Part shown: positions 11,688 to 23,088 of the stretch, piece after piece
How the letters are laid out: every line of letters starts with the position of its first letter
How positions within the stretch are numbered: the first letter of the stretch is position 1
Source of the DNA: Synaphobranchus kaupii
Taxonomy: Eukaryota > Chordata > Actinopteri > Anguilliformes > Synaphobranchidae
Direction: 5' to 3'
Length of the DNA stretch: 64,000 nt
NCBI GenBank assembly: GCA_029718625.1
Contig: CM056378.1
Location: forward strand, 64,193,027 to 64,257,026
The notes under the pieces: generated by a model
What the model was told of the DNA's origin: nothing
Seen by the model: the letters and a program-made list of their open reading frames with translations, nothing else
The model's database searches: none
Position numbers and translations under genes: made by a program

Positions 11688-12610
11688 GTCCTGTGCTGAA
11701 TTCAGCGTTCTATTCAGCCTACCTAGCATGCAGCTATCTAAAGCAAAATTAAACATAGGCTATCGTTTGGCTAATAGTAACTTAGTTTAACGTTGTTGAC
11801 TCGCATAAACTTGCATAAACTTGAGATTATAACCCAGTTGTGTAACCCAATAAACCAATGGCACAGTTATTTATAGAATTTATTTTTATTATTTTTTTCT
11901 TTGCTTGACAAATGGCCATGGGATGCCTGTTCCCATAACGTTAGCTAGCCCATTGCATTACTGTCGTGGTGTCCAGTGACTGAAGGCTACAAGTGAACAG
12001 TTAATATTGTAAACGTGTCTTTGCCTTTGCAATAAAAAAACATTCTTGCATGAGAAAACCAGAACATGTGCACATTGTTTGAGTCCAAAATGAAATTACA
12101 CTTTAATATCAACCAGGCGAGGTACGAACCCTCGTCTCTCGCAATACTAAGGCTTGACGCTAACCATCTTAGCCAGAAAGAAAACAATAGATACTACTAA
12201 GAAAGTAGCTTACCACAGATTATTCTTATTATTATTATAATTAAACGTGTTTGCAGTAAGCTACATTGTCTGCAGAGTAGCGTAGACTAGAGCAATGTTC
12301 GGAGGCTATAGTAATTTTTTAAAAGTGACTAACCATGAATCAGATATGTTTGGGGAATTGGAGGTTTATAAATTCGATGTCTTAAGGGATTGCAGCTTAT
12401 AGTAGGCTATCGTCGATTCTTAATATATTATCATAAATTCTTAATTTTCCTAGTAGTTCATTTTGTGGTGACATTGTGTTATGTGTGAAAAGGATAAAGT
12501 GAACAGAGCTGAAGTGAACAAATTAATGAATCAAGAAATGTTGGCCGAGGCAAGGGTACGTTGAGGTTCGGACTTCAGTCAGTCATGACCGCAAGAGCAG
12601 AGCGTAACAA

Positions 12611-12652
12611 CCTCCCCAAACCAGACAATAGTGAGCGTCCGGTTTGGGGAGG
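12611..12652. repeat. 16-bp inverted repeat (hairpin)
   Basis: The arms CCTCCCCAAACCAGAC and GTCCGGTTTGGGGAGG pair over 16 bases with one mismatch around a 10-base loop. The flanks show no terminator or gene context, so the role is unknown. Confidence 0.85.
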
Positions 12653-13705
12653 GTGTGATATAGTACAAGTGAAACATTGAACAGTTAAAATTGGAAACCT
12701 CTTTTGCCTTTGCAATAAAAATACGTTAATGTGAAAATAATAACAGTGTAATAAATGAAAAGTACTTAACAGTTGCACATTGTTTTTGTGGAAAATAAGC
12801 ATGTGCCCCACGATATTTGGTTCCTTAATCTCAAATAAACCTGTTTATCAGAGATTTGTAGAAAAAAATGTTAACGTTATACCGAACGTAGCTAGGCTAC
12901 ATTGGGTAGGCGTAGCCTACGCAAAGGAAAATGCACCAAATGTTTATTTGTAACAGTTTCAACCTATAGGCTAGCCTATATCGGAACAAAGATTTTGTGG
13001 TGTGTAGAAATGGTACATTTTATGCATGTTATTGTGTGACTGTGGCAAGATGGTTGTAAACGGGTTTGGGCTATTTTATCGTGCAGTGCAACTTAAGAGG
13101 TTGATGTGTGCACAAGAGGCGACTCTGCAGCAAACCTGCATTGGAATTTTGAGGGTTTAAAGTTGTTTACAATTTCAGAGAAATATGAATAGGCTACTAT
13201 AATTGGGACATTGACGACTAGGCTAGCACCGTAGATAGGGCTAATAGCCTGCGTGTTTGTGGCGAAAGAGCGCATTGCGCTGGATGCAGCATTTGTTGTA
13301 TGGCAATGATTATTATTTTTGAAAGCTAAAGTGAGTATAATCATTTCAGTTGCAGACGGAAGTAGGCTACATTGTTAGCTATGGAATTTCTCGTCTGCAT
13401 TTTTCCAAGGTTGTTGACAGAACGTTAAGTGATTCAAAAATCAGCTCAGTGCTCACACTGAGTATTCTCACCGTGAGCTAGCCTACTGCACGTGTCCATT
13501 GACCCCATTAATTTTTTGGCGATAAAATGTCAAATATTTCAAAAGGTGTATATGGTATAAAGGTAAAAAGTAATAGCAACCTGGAGGGGGTATAAAGGTA
13601 TAATATGAGGTATGAATGGTGTCGATGGTGTGAACGGTGTAGGAGGAGGTAGGTTCTCAAAAATCAGCGGAAGAATAATAACGGTCAGCCTGAGCGATAA
13701 CAATA

Positions 13706-13729
13706 GGTGTGGTTTTTCAACCACACCTA
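13706..13729. repeat. 10-bp perfect hairpin
   Basis: AGGTGTGGTT and AACCACACCT pair perfectly around TTTC. It lies about 60 bases before the left end of piggyBac-like element C. Confidence 0.8.
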
Positions 13730-14146
13730 ATTAATCAAATTAATTAAAATGAATGTGATGAAGTAATCAATTATTAATACAGCATGGTTATTTACTTTGG
13801 CCTACTAGAGGGCAATTTTCGCCTAGTTTTTACTTGTCTCAATCAAGTGTCAATATCTCAAAAACTATTCATTGCACATCCAAGGTTGAAGGTTAGAATG
13901 AAAGAAGAGGCTTGTACCATTCAGAAATTTGCAACAGAATAAATTTATGTAAAAATAGTCACATACAGTTTATACATAATACACATAAAAATATTTTAAA
14001 AAGTACAAAAAGCCTTGTATTTTTATAGTTTAGCACTGAATATCTCAACTTCAAAGTACTGGAGCAAGCCAGAATTGCTTATACTAGTGCACTGATATGT
14101 TGTCCACTTGTGTATAGAATTTGGTAAAGATATCTACAGGCATTCC

Positions 14147-15358
14147 TTATCCATTGGTATTTTTCCCCAAAACGGCCCAGGTGTCCCAAAATCTACAGTA
14201 TCTGTACATTTCCTGTACAGATACAGGGAACCAGTGGGTCTTCTTGCCCTGAGCCTTTCTCCGTTCTCCATTCTTATTAGTGTTGTCACAGACGGTCTTC
14301 ACCACACTCTCACTGAAGAACAGCTGGAACAACTCTAAAGGACTGTAGGACTTGGTGGTGTCCAGCTGGGGTCCGGGAATCCTGACAGGGCAGAATGGAA
14401 ATTGAGGGGGCTCTGTGTCGGGCTGGGTGACACATCTCCAGCTGTCCTGAGTCTCGGTAGTGGAGGGTGCTGGTACGCTGGCTCTCCTCTTGGCAGGGTG
14501 GCACGCAGACCTGGCCATAGCTGGCTGTGCTGCAGGCTGTCTGGAGGTACTGGGGAGTGGGGCAGGGTGAGTGGAGGGAAGGGTTTTCCATCTGACAGAC
14601 GTGTCAGGTGGGGGAGGGGTGTCTTCACTGTCCTCCCTGAAAAAGCCAAATTCAAGTGCATTACTAAGTAGAATCACTAAAAATGACCAATTATTAACAC
14701 CAATTATCTCAAAAGAATATATGAAAGTATTACAATTAAGTGAAATACTGTAAAAAATAAATAAAATAATAATAATAAATATACTGTATATAACATCCAC
14801 ATTGCTTCTGATATTAGCTCCGTCATAATTGGGAATTGTAGCCAACTAGGATTTATGGATTCGTTTTAGATAGCTAAAAACTAATTTACATTATTATAAT
14901 ACTATAATGTCTTGACTGAAATCGTGAAATAAAGAACTGAGAATGGCCCATGGGTTGGTTTCTACACAAAAAAACGGATTGCAAATGAACGCTGCAAACC
15001 CGACTGCTTCTGTTCCATTTCTTCCCCTCCCCCCTTAGCAGGCCATGTGCTCCACTCCTGCTTGGCACAACATAGAAGCTAACTAGCAAACTTCTGCAAC
15101 AATCCATTGATCATGAAACTAAAAATACTCAAGATAATAACGCTTCAGACAGTTCATAATATAATAATTATTATTATTATTATTATTATTTGTGTGTGTA
15201 AATACATATATATTGAAAGAGAGCACTTACATGTCCAGGAACGGGTCCATGTAAGCCACAGAGTCATTACTCTCAGCCCCTGATGACTCGCTGGAATCAC
15301 TGCGGTCCAACTCCTCCAAAACCTGCGAAACCGTGAAATAAATGGTCTTCTTCGCCAT
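14147..15358 (-). pseudogene. piggyBac-like transposase, two exons then truncated
   Basis: Exon 1 (15358 to 15231) starts MAKKTIYFTVSQVLEEL, continues with an acidic Ser-rich stretch and stops at GACAT|GTAAGT. Exon 2 starts after TTTTTCAG at 14636, in matching phase, with an acidic and proline-rich linker. It then shows the opening block of the piggyBac catalytic domain: PG near the start, SPLELFQLFFSE, and CDNTNKNG. Intact piggyBac-type proteins continue for another 400 or so residues carrying the catalytic aspartates. Here the frame ends at 14147 and none of that follows, so the copy is dead. The spliced structure explains why the single exons in elements A and B look orphaned. Confidence 0.82.
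15165..15190. repeat. (ATT)n microsatellite
   Basis: About eight ATT units in the intron of the piggyBac-like gene of element C. Confidence 0.9.
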
Positions 15359-15727
15359 GTTCGCAGGTAAAAGTTATAATATTTACCGACAGCAACGAAA
15401 TGTGACCAGCGCAATTCCACCGTATTACAAACCACGCACGCGTAAAAGAAAATGTAGTCTAGATTGACGTACATGCAGCTAACACATGGCTAAATATTAT
15501 CTGGATAGGCTAAAAGTGTACTTGTACAGCGATCCAGTCCATCCATTCCGGTACAAGCTCAGTAAAAATGCACAAGTGACTTCACGGACACAATCTGATT
15601 CTGACTGCACAGTCATGTGGCCGATTGCACATACCAATATTACCCTATGGGCTGTCGTTACGCATGGATACAGCGCTGTTCACAGTCGCTTGAATATGAC
15701 ATATTTTACTTAGTTTGAAACCCCGTA

Positions 15728-15830
15728 GAACAGGGGTTCCCAAACCGGTCCTGGGGGACGCCTGTGTATGCTGGTTTTCGTTGCAACCACAGTTGCAATC
15801 CCAGAATTTTAACAAGCTGTTAAGCACAAT
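15728..15830 (+). repeat. dispersed repeat (CAGGGGTTCCCAAAC type)
   Basis: The segment begins ACAGGGGTTCCCAAACCGGT, continues with GCTGGTTTTCGTTGCAACCA and ends near AACAAGCTGTTAAG. I recognise this as a sequence dispersed widely in fish genomes, probably a short hAT-type or SINE-like element. The exact family is not assigned. Confidence 0.5.
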
Positions 15831-16499
15831 GTGAACATGGGGAGTTTGTTCTATGTGGCATGCAGTCTAGTAATGTTTTTAAACAACGGTAGTAATGTAG
15901 TACAAACGCAAATTCAATGGGTACGCACTGTGGAAATTGAGACTTTCCTGGACAATGGATAAATGGATTACGAAAAAAATGTTCAGGATTTTTTTATAAC
16001 CCTTCAGAAAAGGAAGTATATCGGTTGTATGCATACTGAAGTGAGCACGGGAAAAAAACACCTATTGTTTATTTCTACAACTTTTCAGTAATATACCATT
16101 GTTCCTGAATCGGATCTTGATTTTTTAGCGTGTTGAAACGGTACAGAGAGTTTTTGTGATATGCATTTTATTGCCTGTGACTGCGGCGAGGTGAAGGCTG
16201 TAAACAGTGGGTTGGGCTATTAGCACCCTGCTGCTTTATGGCTGTGCAGTGTAACCTGAGAGCTGATAAGCATATAAACAAATGTGGTCGCAGGCTGTGA
16301 CTGTTTTTAACAATTTTGCGTCTAAAGTTCCGTGTTTTATTAACGTTTTAATTTAGAATTTAAGAGAAATATGAACACTATAAAAAATTGCGAGGGGGAC
16401 ATCTGGTGATCGATCGGGGAATTGCTCTTTATGTTTATCTAGCTGAGAATGGAGAACGTATACTCTGATGAGTTTTTATATCATTAGAACACAAACTTT

Positions 16500-16865
16500 G
16501 AGTCAAATACCAATCATCCCCACATGGCACCAATTATGTACGGAACACGTATAAATTGGTAGCAGTGGAGATAATTCCTAAATCATTCCTCACACGGGGC
16601 ACCATTAATGTAGGGAACATGCCTCTATATTCCTACATGTGGAGTATTACTCATGCAAGGTGTTTACATATAAATGGTGATAGAAAATTAAAACATGTTC
16701 GTCTTACCAGTCTTCACCCGGGCACCATAAATGTAGAGGATATCCTCGGATGGGGCGCCAATAAATGAAGAAATATTTATAAATCCTCACACCAGGGCAC
16801 CATAAATGTAAGGAATATGCCTCTGTATATATATAAACTCTTACATGGGATGCCAGAAATATAGG
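16500..16865. repeat. degenerate tandem array, GGGCACCATAAATGTA unit
   Basis: About six imperfect copies of a core such as GGGCACCATAAATGTAGG, each followed by an AT-rich spacer, occur near 16524, 16598, 16722, 16753, 16794 and 16846. Spacing varies from about 35 to 120 bases. No ORF is convincing. Confidence 0.7.
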
Positions 16866-18058
16866 CAATAACTATGGAATAATGAGGTTTACCCTTATTA
16901 TTCTTAAGTTAGGTTAAAATTAAATCAGTCTCATTTGATTATTATGGATTATAATTACTACTACTTCAATTTACCATCAAAGCACTAATAACTACTAATT
17001 TATAAGCTTTGAAGGTATTACGTTCTAGTGATTAGGTTGACTCCGTCCTCGTTTTCAACAGACACCAGGTTTAACAAAAATAGATTTATTTAACAAGCAA
17101 AAACATGAATATTACATTCTACTAAACAGACATATCGTGTTGTGTGCGTATTGTAGCATTTGTGTGTGGGTATGCACATATGGGTGTGTGCGTGTGTGTG
17201 TCAGTTTGTAGGCCGATGCCACGTGTGCGTTCAGGGAACAAAGGAATCATGTGGAGTAAGCTAACTGTGTCGCAGCACGATGGTGGTTATTGATCTCAAA
17301 TTTGACATTACTATAAATAAGTTCACACACTTCTTTCATGAAATAATGTATTTATCTGCAGTAAGTTGAATTGAGACCATATCAAGTGTTAGTATATAAT
17401 ATAGTGTTAATATCAATGTTAGTACGTGTTAAAGAAAAGAGGAGCAAACCATCAGGCCTGCTTTGGTTAGTTACCAGTACTACCACATTAGCAATGAAAC
17501 GGAAGGCCAGCCGGCTAGCTTGCTAACCAGCGCAACAAGTTCATATAGCTATTATCGCACAAAGGCGAGATACAATCAAATTACCGATAAACAATTCAGA
17601 GTAAAATCCTAAACTATGCCTGGGATGTTTGATCAGGTTTATTGAAGTCCGCGGTGAGTTGATTACAGGGCTTTCTCCTGGTTTGCGTCTTTATCCGACG
17701 TCGTCTGGTTATCGCCAGCACCTTTGTCCGTGGCTGGAACACACCTCGGTTGGAGTTGCGTTAATTCAGTTGTATGGTTAGATGCTGTAGGCAAGATAAC
17801 CCGTTCCTTGCGTCTCTCTCCGCGGCCCACCTTTGTAGTTGTGTAGGTAGCAAAAGGGGGAAGAGAAAATGGAGTGCTGCCTCTTGTGCAGCTGTGTGCA
17901 GCACTATCTAGGAAGAAGTGCATTTTGGCAACAGACTGGAATGTCTTCAGTCTTATCTGTTTTAGTTTTATGACCCTTAGTCTCATTTCCAAGAGACGTG
18001 ATTGGATCACTAACAACGGACGTTACGCTGTGGCCGTGTTTTAAATGTCTTTTGGGTT
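16866..18058. other. unassigned sequence, possibly LTR-derived
   Basis: No gene is supported. The stretch near 17070-17100 (AACAAAAATAGATTTATT) resembles a reversed polyadenylation site of an LTR. The minus-strand ORF at 17663-18016 has no recognisable domain. Confidence 0.35.
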
Positions 18059-19282
18059 GACCGTGAAAAGTGCAATTTAAAGCAGGTGAAACAGACCTGC
18101 TCCTGCATGAAGTTAAAGCGCACATGCAGAGAATGGCATTAAAATTAATTGTTCTCTTTGAAATCGTTTTGTTTAGTTATGGTATGACAGGTGAAATCAG
18201 CAGGGTTTTAATAAGCTGAGAGTAGGCTATGGAAGCCTGGTCACTGTAATTAAAAAAATATGAAGGACGAAGAAGAAGGCTAAAATTCAGTTAACATGGT
18301 GAAATCTATCTGTTTTTTAACCGTAGGCTATCGAAAAAACCTTATGCACAGTGAATCCCGGGGACTGTAGCCTAGGCTATTTGAAAAACAATAAATGCAG
18401 TATTCACTGGACAAGGTTTTGAAGTTTTTTCAGTCAAAACCATTCTATTTACTGACAGGTTGTAGACCTAGATGAACATTTTCAGAACTCAAATGTCCGT
18501 CTATTGCAATGCGTGAGTTTTCCATTGAATGATAATTCACGCATTAGGTGTAAATGACATTTTGCGCATTAGGCTTGATATAGGTGTTTTCAGCTCCTTT
18601 TTACTGGATAGCCATTGTCCCATAACAGACGATTGTCCCCCCAGAGGATTACAGGAATTATTGGCAAATATAGGCTAAGTCATAGCTTGATCCAGGATAA
18701 TTACGAATAGTTTATACATGTAACTTTACTCGTACCATCGCACATCGCCTGCATGTTGATGGAGTGGGCTGAAAGCAATTTCATGCGGCATTCCCCTTCG
18801 CTGAGGGACATGTATATGGTCTTTAACCTATGGACCCTTTTATTATTATGCATTTTTTGATATAGCCTACACAATAATATTTCACATTGTAATCTTGATA
18901 TTTTTAGTCCTGCTTGTGCGCGCCCCTGTGTGTAACAGACAGGAGGGTGCACGCGCGTTGTGCACACGCCTATTTAGACGCACTTACACTCGCCATTAAA
19001 ATTACATGTAAACAACTGCGACATTACTTTAGATCAGGTTTTTAGTGGTTTTAGTGCAAGCGTTTTCTGCTGGCTCAAGTTGGCAATACGCCAAAAATAA
19101 TCCTGGCCACACCTCAGCTTAAGACCAACACGCCCAGTTCACTTGCTATGGGCGCAACATCACTTGGTATTTAAACGATGTAAGCGCTAGGGGCTATAAT
19201 GAACCCTGCGCCGGGTGTAAGATAGCAAAGACACTTGCATTTGGGTTAGCGTCGCTTAGCGTCGGGTGTAAGATAGGGCCCC
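18059..19282 (-). mobile_element. hAT-like DNA element, copy 1, truncated
   Basis: Read on the minus strand from 19282 it begins GGGGCCCTATCTTACACCCG and stays alignable with the copy at 29076-31006 for about 1.2 kb, through blocks such as AACTGGGCGTGTTGGTCTTA and GGAGCTGAAAACACCTATAT. Similarity stops at 18059, so the far end is missing. GGGCCCTATCTTACACCCGGCGC-type ends are widespread in teleosts. No transposase is encoded. Confidence 0.8.
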
Positions 19283-19372
19283 AAGAGTCTTTTGATATTG
19301 TTGGGTCACAGACATCAGGAAGTCATGGCTTGCAAAGGATATGTGACCAAATATTAAAAATGATCACTTCAA
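19283..19372 (-). mobile_element. fragment of the Sleeping-Beauty-type palindromic MITE
   Basis: AAGAGTCTTTTGATATTGTTGGGTCACAG and the next 60 bases match 50752-50840, part of the palindromic MITE. The fragment abuts the hAT-like end at 19282 and ends near 19372, where similarity stops. Confidence 0.8.
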
Positions 19373-20489
19373 TCCACATTATGTTAAACTGTCCAATATT
19401 TTTTGATGCCCGAAAATGGGGGGGACTATGTACAAAAGGTTCTACAATTTCTAAACGGTTCATCCGATATGGATGAAAATACCCTCAAATTAAATCTCAT
19501 GGTCTGCACTTCAACCTCATTGTCACTGTATCCTTTCAAACTCAAAGTGCTAGATTACAGAACCGAAATAACAAAAAATGTGTCACTGTCCAATGAATTA
19601 TGGTGCTCATTGTATATATGTATTGTATTTTTATTTATTTTCTGCGTTATCAATTTAAGGTTAGTGACACCAGTGCGGCAAAACTGGCCCTCAAACCAGC
19701 TGATGATCCTTTTATGTGACGTGGAAATTGTAGCCTATTATAGAGAGTTTTGTGCAGATAACGCTGAGTACATACAGATACACTATGCTGGATTAATTCA
19801 AATGGATTGCCTAGGCTAGTTATTAAACAAACAAATCCATGGCTGTGTGTGTGGTTCATCACAATGATGCTGGCAGCTAGATACTGTGGGCCGCGGTGCC
19901 AGTATGAAAGTAGCCTGCTTATTATGTTGGTTTAGCTGGATATTATGCTTGTGGTGTGATGCAATGAAATGTAGCTACTGACTGAATTGTATCTAGCTTG
20001 CTAGCTGGCTACCTATCAGACCGGCTAATAAACCGCCACATTATTAGCTAGCTTAGCAGGTTGGTGTAGCTAACGTTGTAATGTTGTTTGTTGGCGTAAC
20101 TTAGTAGATGGCTAGCCGCGTTGATGGACTTAGCCTATACTTTATTATTATGAGTTTTTAATGTCCTAGCAGTTATATAGCCTATTCTGCCTGCCTAGCT
20201 TGGTCAGTAAGAGAACACAGTTTGTGCTGTTCTGTCAGTGTGGAGCTGAACTGTTGTAGGCCTATGGCAGCGGGGAAAGAACTGTGCTCGCGTGAAGATT
20301 CATGCCGGGTGGTTTTTAGAATTTTCAATTTGCATATTTGGTGGCTATTGTTGCTCCCCTGTGTTAAGTCAACGGGGCCGCGTAACCACATTTCGGGGTT
20401 TACTTAAAAAACTGTACAACGATCTAAGATCTGAACAAGATCTAAACCTAACTAAATTGCTAACGGGATTTCCTGCTTTGCTTATTTGA
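19373..20489. other. unassigned intergenic sequence
   Basis: Several ORFs of 60-140 codons occur (for example 19403-19819, +), but they show no domain, signal or conserved motif. GCTAGC-rich stretches at 19990-20120 look like ordinary fish intergenic sequence. Confidence 0.4.
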
Positions 20490-21180
20490 AACAACAAGGA
20501 AAACAGTGTCCCAAGTCCTCTACCTTACCGGCTAAGTGAAGTCGCAAGATAGCAACTAAGCACTGGAAACAGGAAACACCAAGCTTATAAAGCCGACCGA
20601 TAATAAGGAACAGGTGCGGGAAATTAGGGAACGAAAGCGCGAAGGCCCGGAATGGAAGAAAAACACGATGAGAGCGCCCTCACGCCGCTCCGAGGAGGAA
20701 AGACCGCATAAATAGAAACGAGACTGAGACACCAGACAGGAGCCCCCCTCTAAAGGACAGCCCCAGACAATCCGTCAGCCTTTTCTCTGCGAAAGTCCCT
20801 AATGAGTGCTGGGTCCAGGATGGTCTTGGAGGGAACCCAGCAATGCTCCTCAGGACCGTAACCCTCCCAGTCTTTTAAAAACTAGGCGCAATCACGAGAC
20901 GTGGAAGGTGTGATGGATGCGCATTGAGGGTGGCAGCTGCAGGTGAACAGTGACCGAGTAAATTTTGTGGATTATTTTAAATGGACCCACAAATCGCTGC
21001 GCGAGTTCGCGGGACTCCACTCGCAGGGGCAGGTCCCGCGTGGCCAGCCACACTCGTTGCCCCACCCGGTAAGAAGGGGCCGGACGACGATGCCTGTCGG
21101 CCACGACCTTCTGTTTGGCTGAAGCGCGGAGAACAGAGGCGCGCACATGCCTCCAAACCACTCGACACCTACGAATGAAG
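20490..21180 (-). mobile_element. Ty3/gypsy retrotransposon 3' part (integrase end, chromodomain, LTR start)
   Basis: On the minus strand the end of pol (21180 to about 20780) is followed by a polypurine tract (AGAGGGGGGCTCC) and then TGTCTGG at 20738, the start of an LTR that is cut near 20490. The other parts of this copy are missing. Its internal edge at 21180 abuts a Tc1 fragment. Confidence 0.82.
20780..21180 (-). pseudogene. gypsy integrase C-terminus with chromodomain
   Basis: The reading shows a C-terminal integrase block (YRVGQRVWLATRDLPLRVES, then RFVGPFKI, then HTFHVS). In a second frame it continues into the chromodomain tail, with a [13 protein letters not shown] stretch and WVPS. 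In chromoviruses this module steers integration through chromatin contacts. The frame change and stops between the two blocks show that it is decayed. This fragment and the gag-bearing piece at 21404-23088 are on opposite strands and may come from different copies. Confidence 0.82.
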
Positions 21181-21189
21181 GAGCCGGCG

Positions 21190-21403
21190 GAAGGTACAAC
21201 GTCACAACATTTATTTCCGTCCAGAGTTGCATTCATCTTTGGCCGAGATCTTTTATTGACAATGGGAGAGTTGAACCACTCCGTAAAGTCTTCTCCAGCA
21301 CATACCAAAGACTTTCAATGGGGTTAAGGTCAGGACACTGGTGGCCAATTCATGTGTGAAAATGATTCCTCATGCTCCCTGAACCACACTTTCACAATTT
21401 GAG
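21190..21403 (-). mobile_element. Tc1-like element fragment
   Basis: The run from CGTCACAACATTTATTTCCG to about 21403 closely matches 51758-51953, part of the deleted Tc1-like element at 51648-52182. Neither terminal repeat is present. It sits exactly between the two opposite-facing gypsy pieces. Confidence 0.8.
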
Positions 21404-21513
21404 CCCGATAAATAAAGTCTTCTGCGTAGAGTTCAACCAGCTGTCTGCCTCTGATTCCTTCATTTGAGTCCTATCCTGTACGTATATCACTGTAACAGAA
21501 CGATCTGGCCAGT

Positions 21514-22250
21514 GATGGACCCAGCGGACTCAGAGCAGCTCCGCCATGCCATCACCTGTCAGGGGGCAATGATTGGCCAGCACGAACAATTACTCCAGGA
21601 CATAATGGAGACCCTGAAGTCCCTCTTTGTGGAAGTGGGTCAGATGGGGTCCCAGGTTTTGCTGATGTCCACCAGCCTGCCTCCTCCAGTTCCTACAGCA
21701 CCACCCAGTCCTCCCGCTTCCGTGCAGACTGCAACTGACTGCAACTGCAAAAGGTCCTTAGGGACAAGTTGGCGATGAGGGACGATGCCAGTTCCCTGGA
21801 CGACCTAATCTCTATCCATCCAAGTGGACAATCGGTTGCGGGCATGCCAGAGGGAGAAGACCGGTTGTGACGATCCTCCTGACCAGTACTCCCATACCAA
21901 CCTGGTCGGCCTGGTTCACACTTTAGTGTCGGCACCTCCGTTAGTCCCTGTAACTCCAGCTGGGCAGGGTACGCCTATCTCCAGAGGAGCGGCTCCGAAG
22001 AATTCAAGCAGGTGCCTGCCTCAACTGTGGTCAAGCCGGCCACGTCCTACACACCTGTCCCATATGCCCAAAGAGGGGCGGCTCCTCTCCCACAGCAGCC
22101 CAGTCCAGGTTTCAAATTGACTCCACACTCGTTTGGAACCAGCAGTCCCTGTCGCTGAACACCCTGGTGGATTCCGGGGCCAGTGAAAAGTTCCTTGACG
22201 CTACCCTGGTCAGTCAAGCAGGAATCGCCACTCTGCCTCTCGCTGTTCTG
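21514..22250 (+). pseudogene. gypsy gag with CCHC knuckle and protease start
   Basis: ATG at 21514 starts MDPADSEQLRHA, the typical opening of fish gypsy gag, which forms the particle. The frame breaks near 21775. A zinc knuckle of the form CX2CX4HX4C (CLNCGQAGHVLHTC) follows near 22012-22053. An aspartic protease site (LVDSGASEKFLD) follows near 22165-22200. The segment ends about 270 bases before the 3' LTR, so most of pol has been deleted. The coding pieces lie in different frames, so no polyprotein can be made. Confidence 0.85.
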
Positions 22251-22475
22251 GTCCATGAAACTCACCCGCAGTATCCGGCCCCTGAAGCTTGCACGCTGTA
22301 CCCACCAGCTCCAGTCCATGAAACTCCCAGAAGCTCGCCTTCCTGTCCCCAGCCCTCCTTGCCTGTTTTGGGTTCCTGTCTCCAGTCGTGTATTGTCTGT
22401 TTAACCTCCCACCTCCCCTTCCACCCCCACAACTCATCATTGGGGCACCAGGTGTCGCCCCTAGGTGGGGGGCCC

Positions 22476-23088
22476 TGTCAAGTCCCGTGCCTCTATCCCG
22501 TTTTCCATCTCTATGTGTATTCCGTTCCGTGTTTTCCCTCTCTCCCTCCATTTTGTGTCTCCACTTCCCCGCACCTGAATTGTGTTTCCTCATGTGTCTC
22601 GTCTCACTTGTTCCTCGTTGTCTCATCGTCAATCTGGTATATAGTCTCCTGTTTCTTTGTTCTGTGCCAGATCGTCTTGTGCCCTGCCTTGTGCTTGTCA
22701 TATTACTTTCCAGCCTTTTTTTGATTCCTGTCTGTTCCCTGCCTGCACCTCCTTCCTGTGTACCCGTCCAGTTTGTGTTCTCCTGCCTGTCCAGCCTGCC
22801 TCTGTCCTGCATGTTCCCGTCCAGCCCTGCTCCGGTTCTTCTGCCTGCCTTGCCCGTCCCCGTCCAGCCCTGCTCCTGTCCAGCCCAGCTCCAGCCCTCC
22901 TGCCAACCTGCCTCATCCCGGTTCTGTCCCTACACCAGCCCTGCCTTGCTTTGCCCAAGCCTGTCTCCTGCCTGCCTGCTGCCCTGTGTGGGTAGTCTTC
23001 TGTAATAAAGTCTCCTGCATGGAGTTCAACCAGCCATCTGTCTGCATTTGGGTCCTGCATTTGGGTCCTATCCTGTATATCACTAACA
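22476..23088 (+). repeat. gypsy 3' LTR
   Basis: It begins TGTCAAGTCCC directly after a purine tract and ends CACTAACA, 613 bases in all. It is extremely pyrimidine-rich (repeated CCTGCC and CCAGCC). That bias produces several long but meaningless ORFs on both strands. AATAAAG near 23003 is the likely polyadenylation signal. Confidence 0.82.

Larger units (their letters stand above)
11690..13785. other. unassigned intergenic sequence with two hairpins and a repeated segment
   Basis: No gene is supported. A motif GTGAACAGTTAA...TTTGCCTTTGCAATAAAAA occurs at about 11992-12038 and again near 12675-12722, so part of this is a repeat. A tRNA-like T-arm (CGAGGGTTCGTACCTCG, minus strand, about 12115-12131) lacks a matching acceptor stem and is more likely a SINE-derived relic than a tRNA gene. 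Confidence 0.4.
13790..16200 (-). mobile_element. piggyBac-like element C, internally deleted (approximate borders)
   Basis: The left end (CCTACTAGAGGGCAATTTTCGC, 13801 onward) aligns with the left end of element A (CCTACCGAGGGCAAAATAGGCC). The minus strand carries transposase exon 1 (15231-15358) and the start of the catalytic exon (14147-14636). The catalytic core after the first conserved block is gone. The right end is not resolved; judging from the 900 bases upstream of the exon in element A it should lie near 16200. Confidence 0.7.
21404..23088 (+). mobile_element. Ty3/gypsy retrotransposon, pol deleted
   Basis: The segment at 21404-21493 (AATAAAGTCTTCTGCGTAGA through CACTGTAACA) is the tail of a 5' LTR; it matches the end of the 3' LTR (AATAAAGTCTCCTGCATGGA through CACTAACA at 23088). 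Between them lie gag and the start of a protease, then directly a polypurine tract (CTAGGTGGGGGGCCC) and the 3' LTR at 22476. Reverse transcriptase and integrase are absent. Confidence 0.85.

Noticed and set aside
12100..12185. tRNA gene
   Set aside because: A good T-arm is present, but the acceptor stem cannot pair and the 5' half does not fold as a D-arm; probably a SINE relic.
14402..14671. + strand ORFs over the piggyBac exon
   Set aside because: Antisense shadows of the transposase exon 2.
17663..18016. 117-codon minus-strand ORF
   Set aside because: No domain, no plausible context, and ordinary composition; length is possible by chance.
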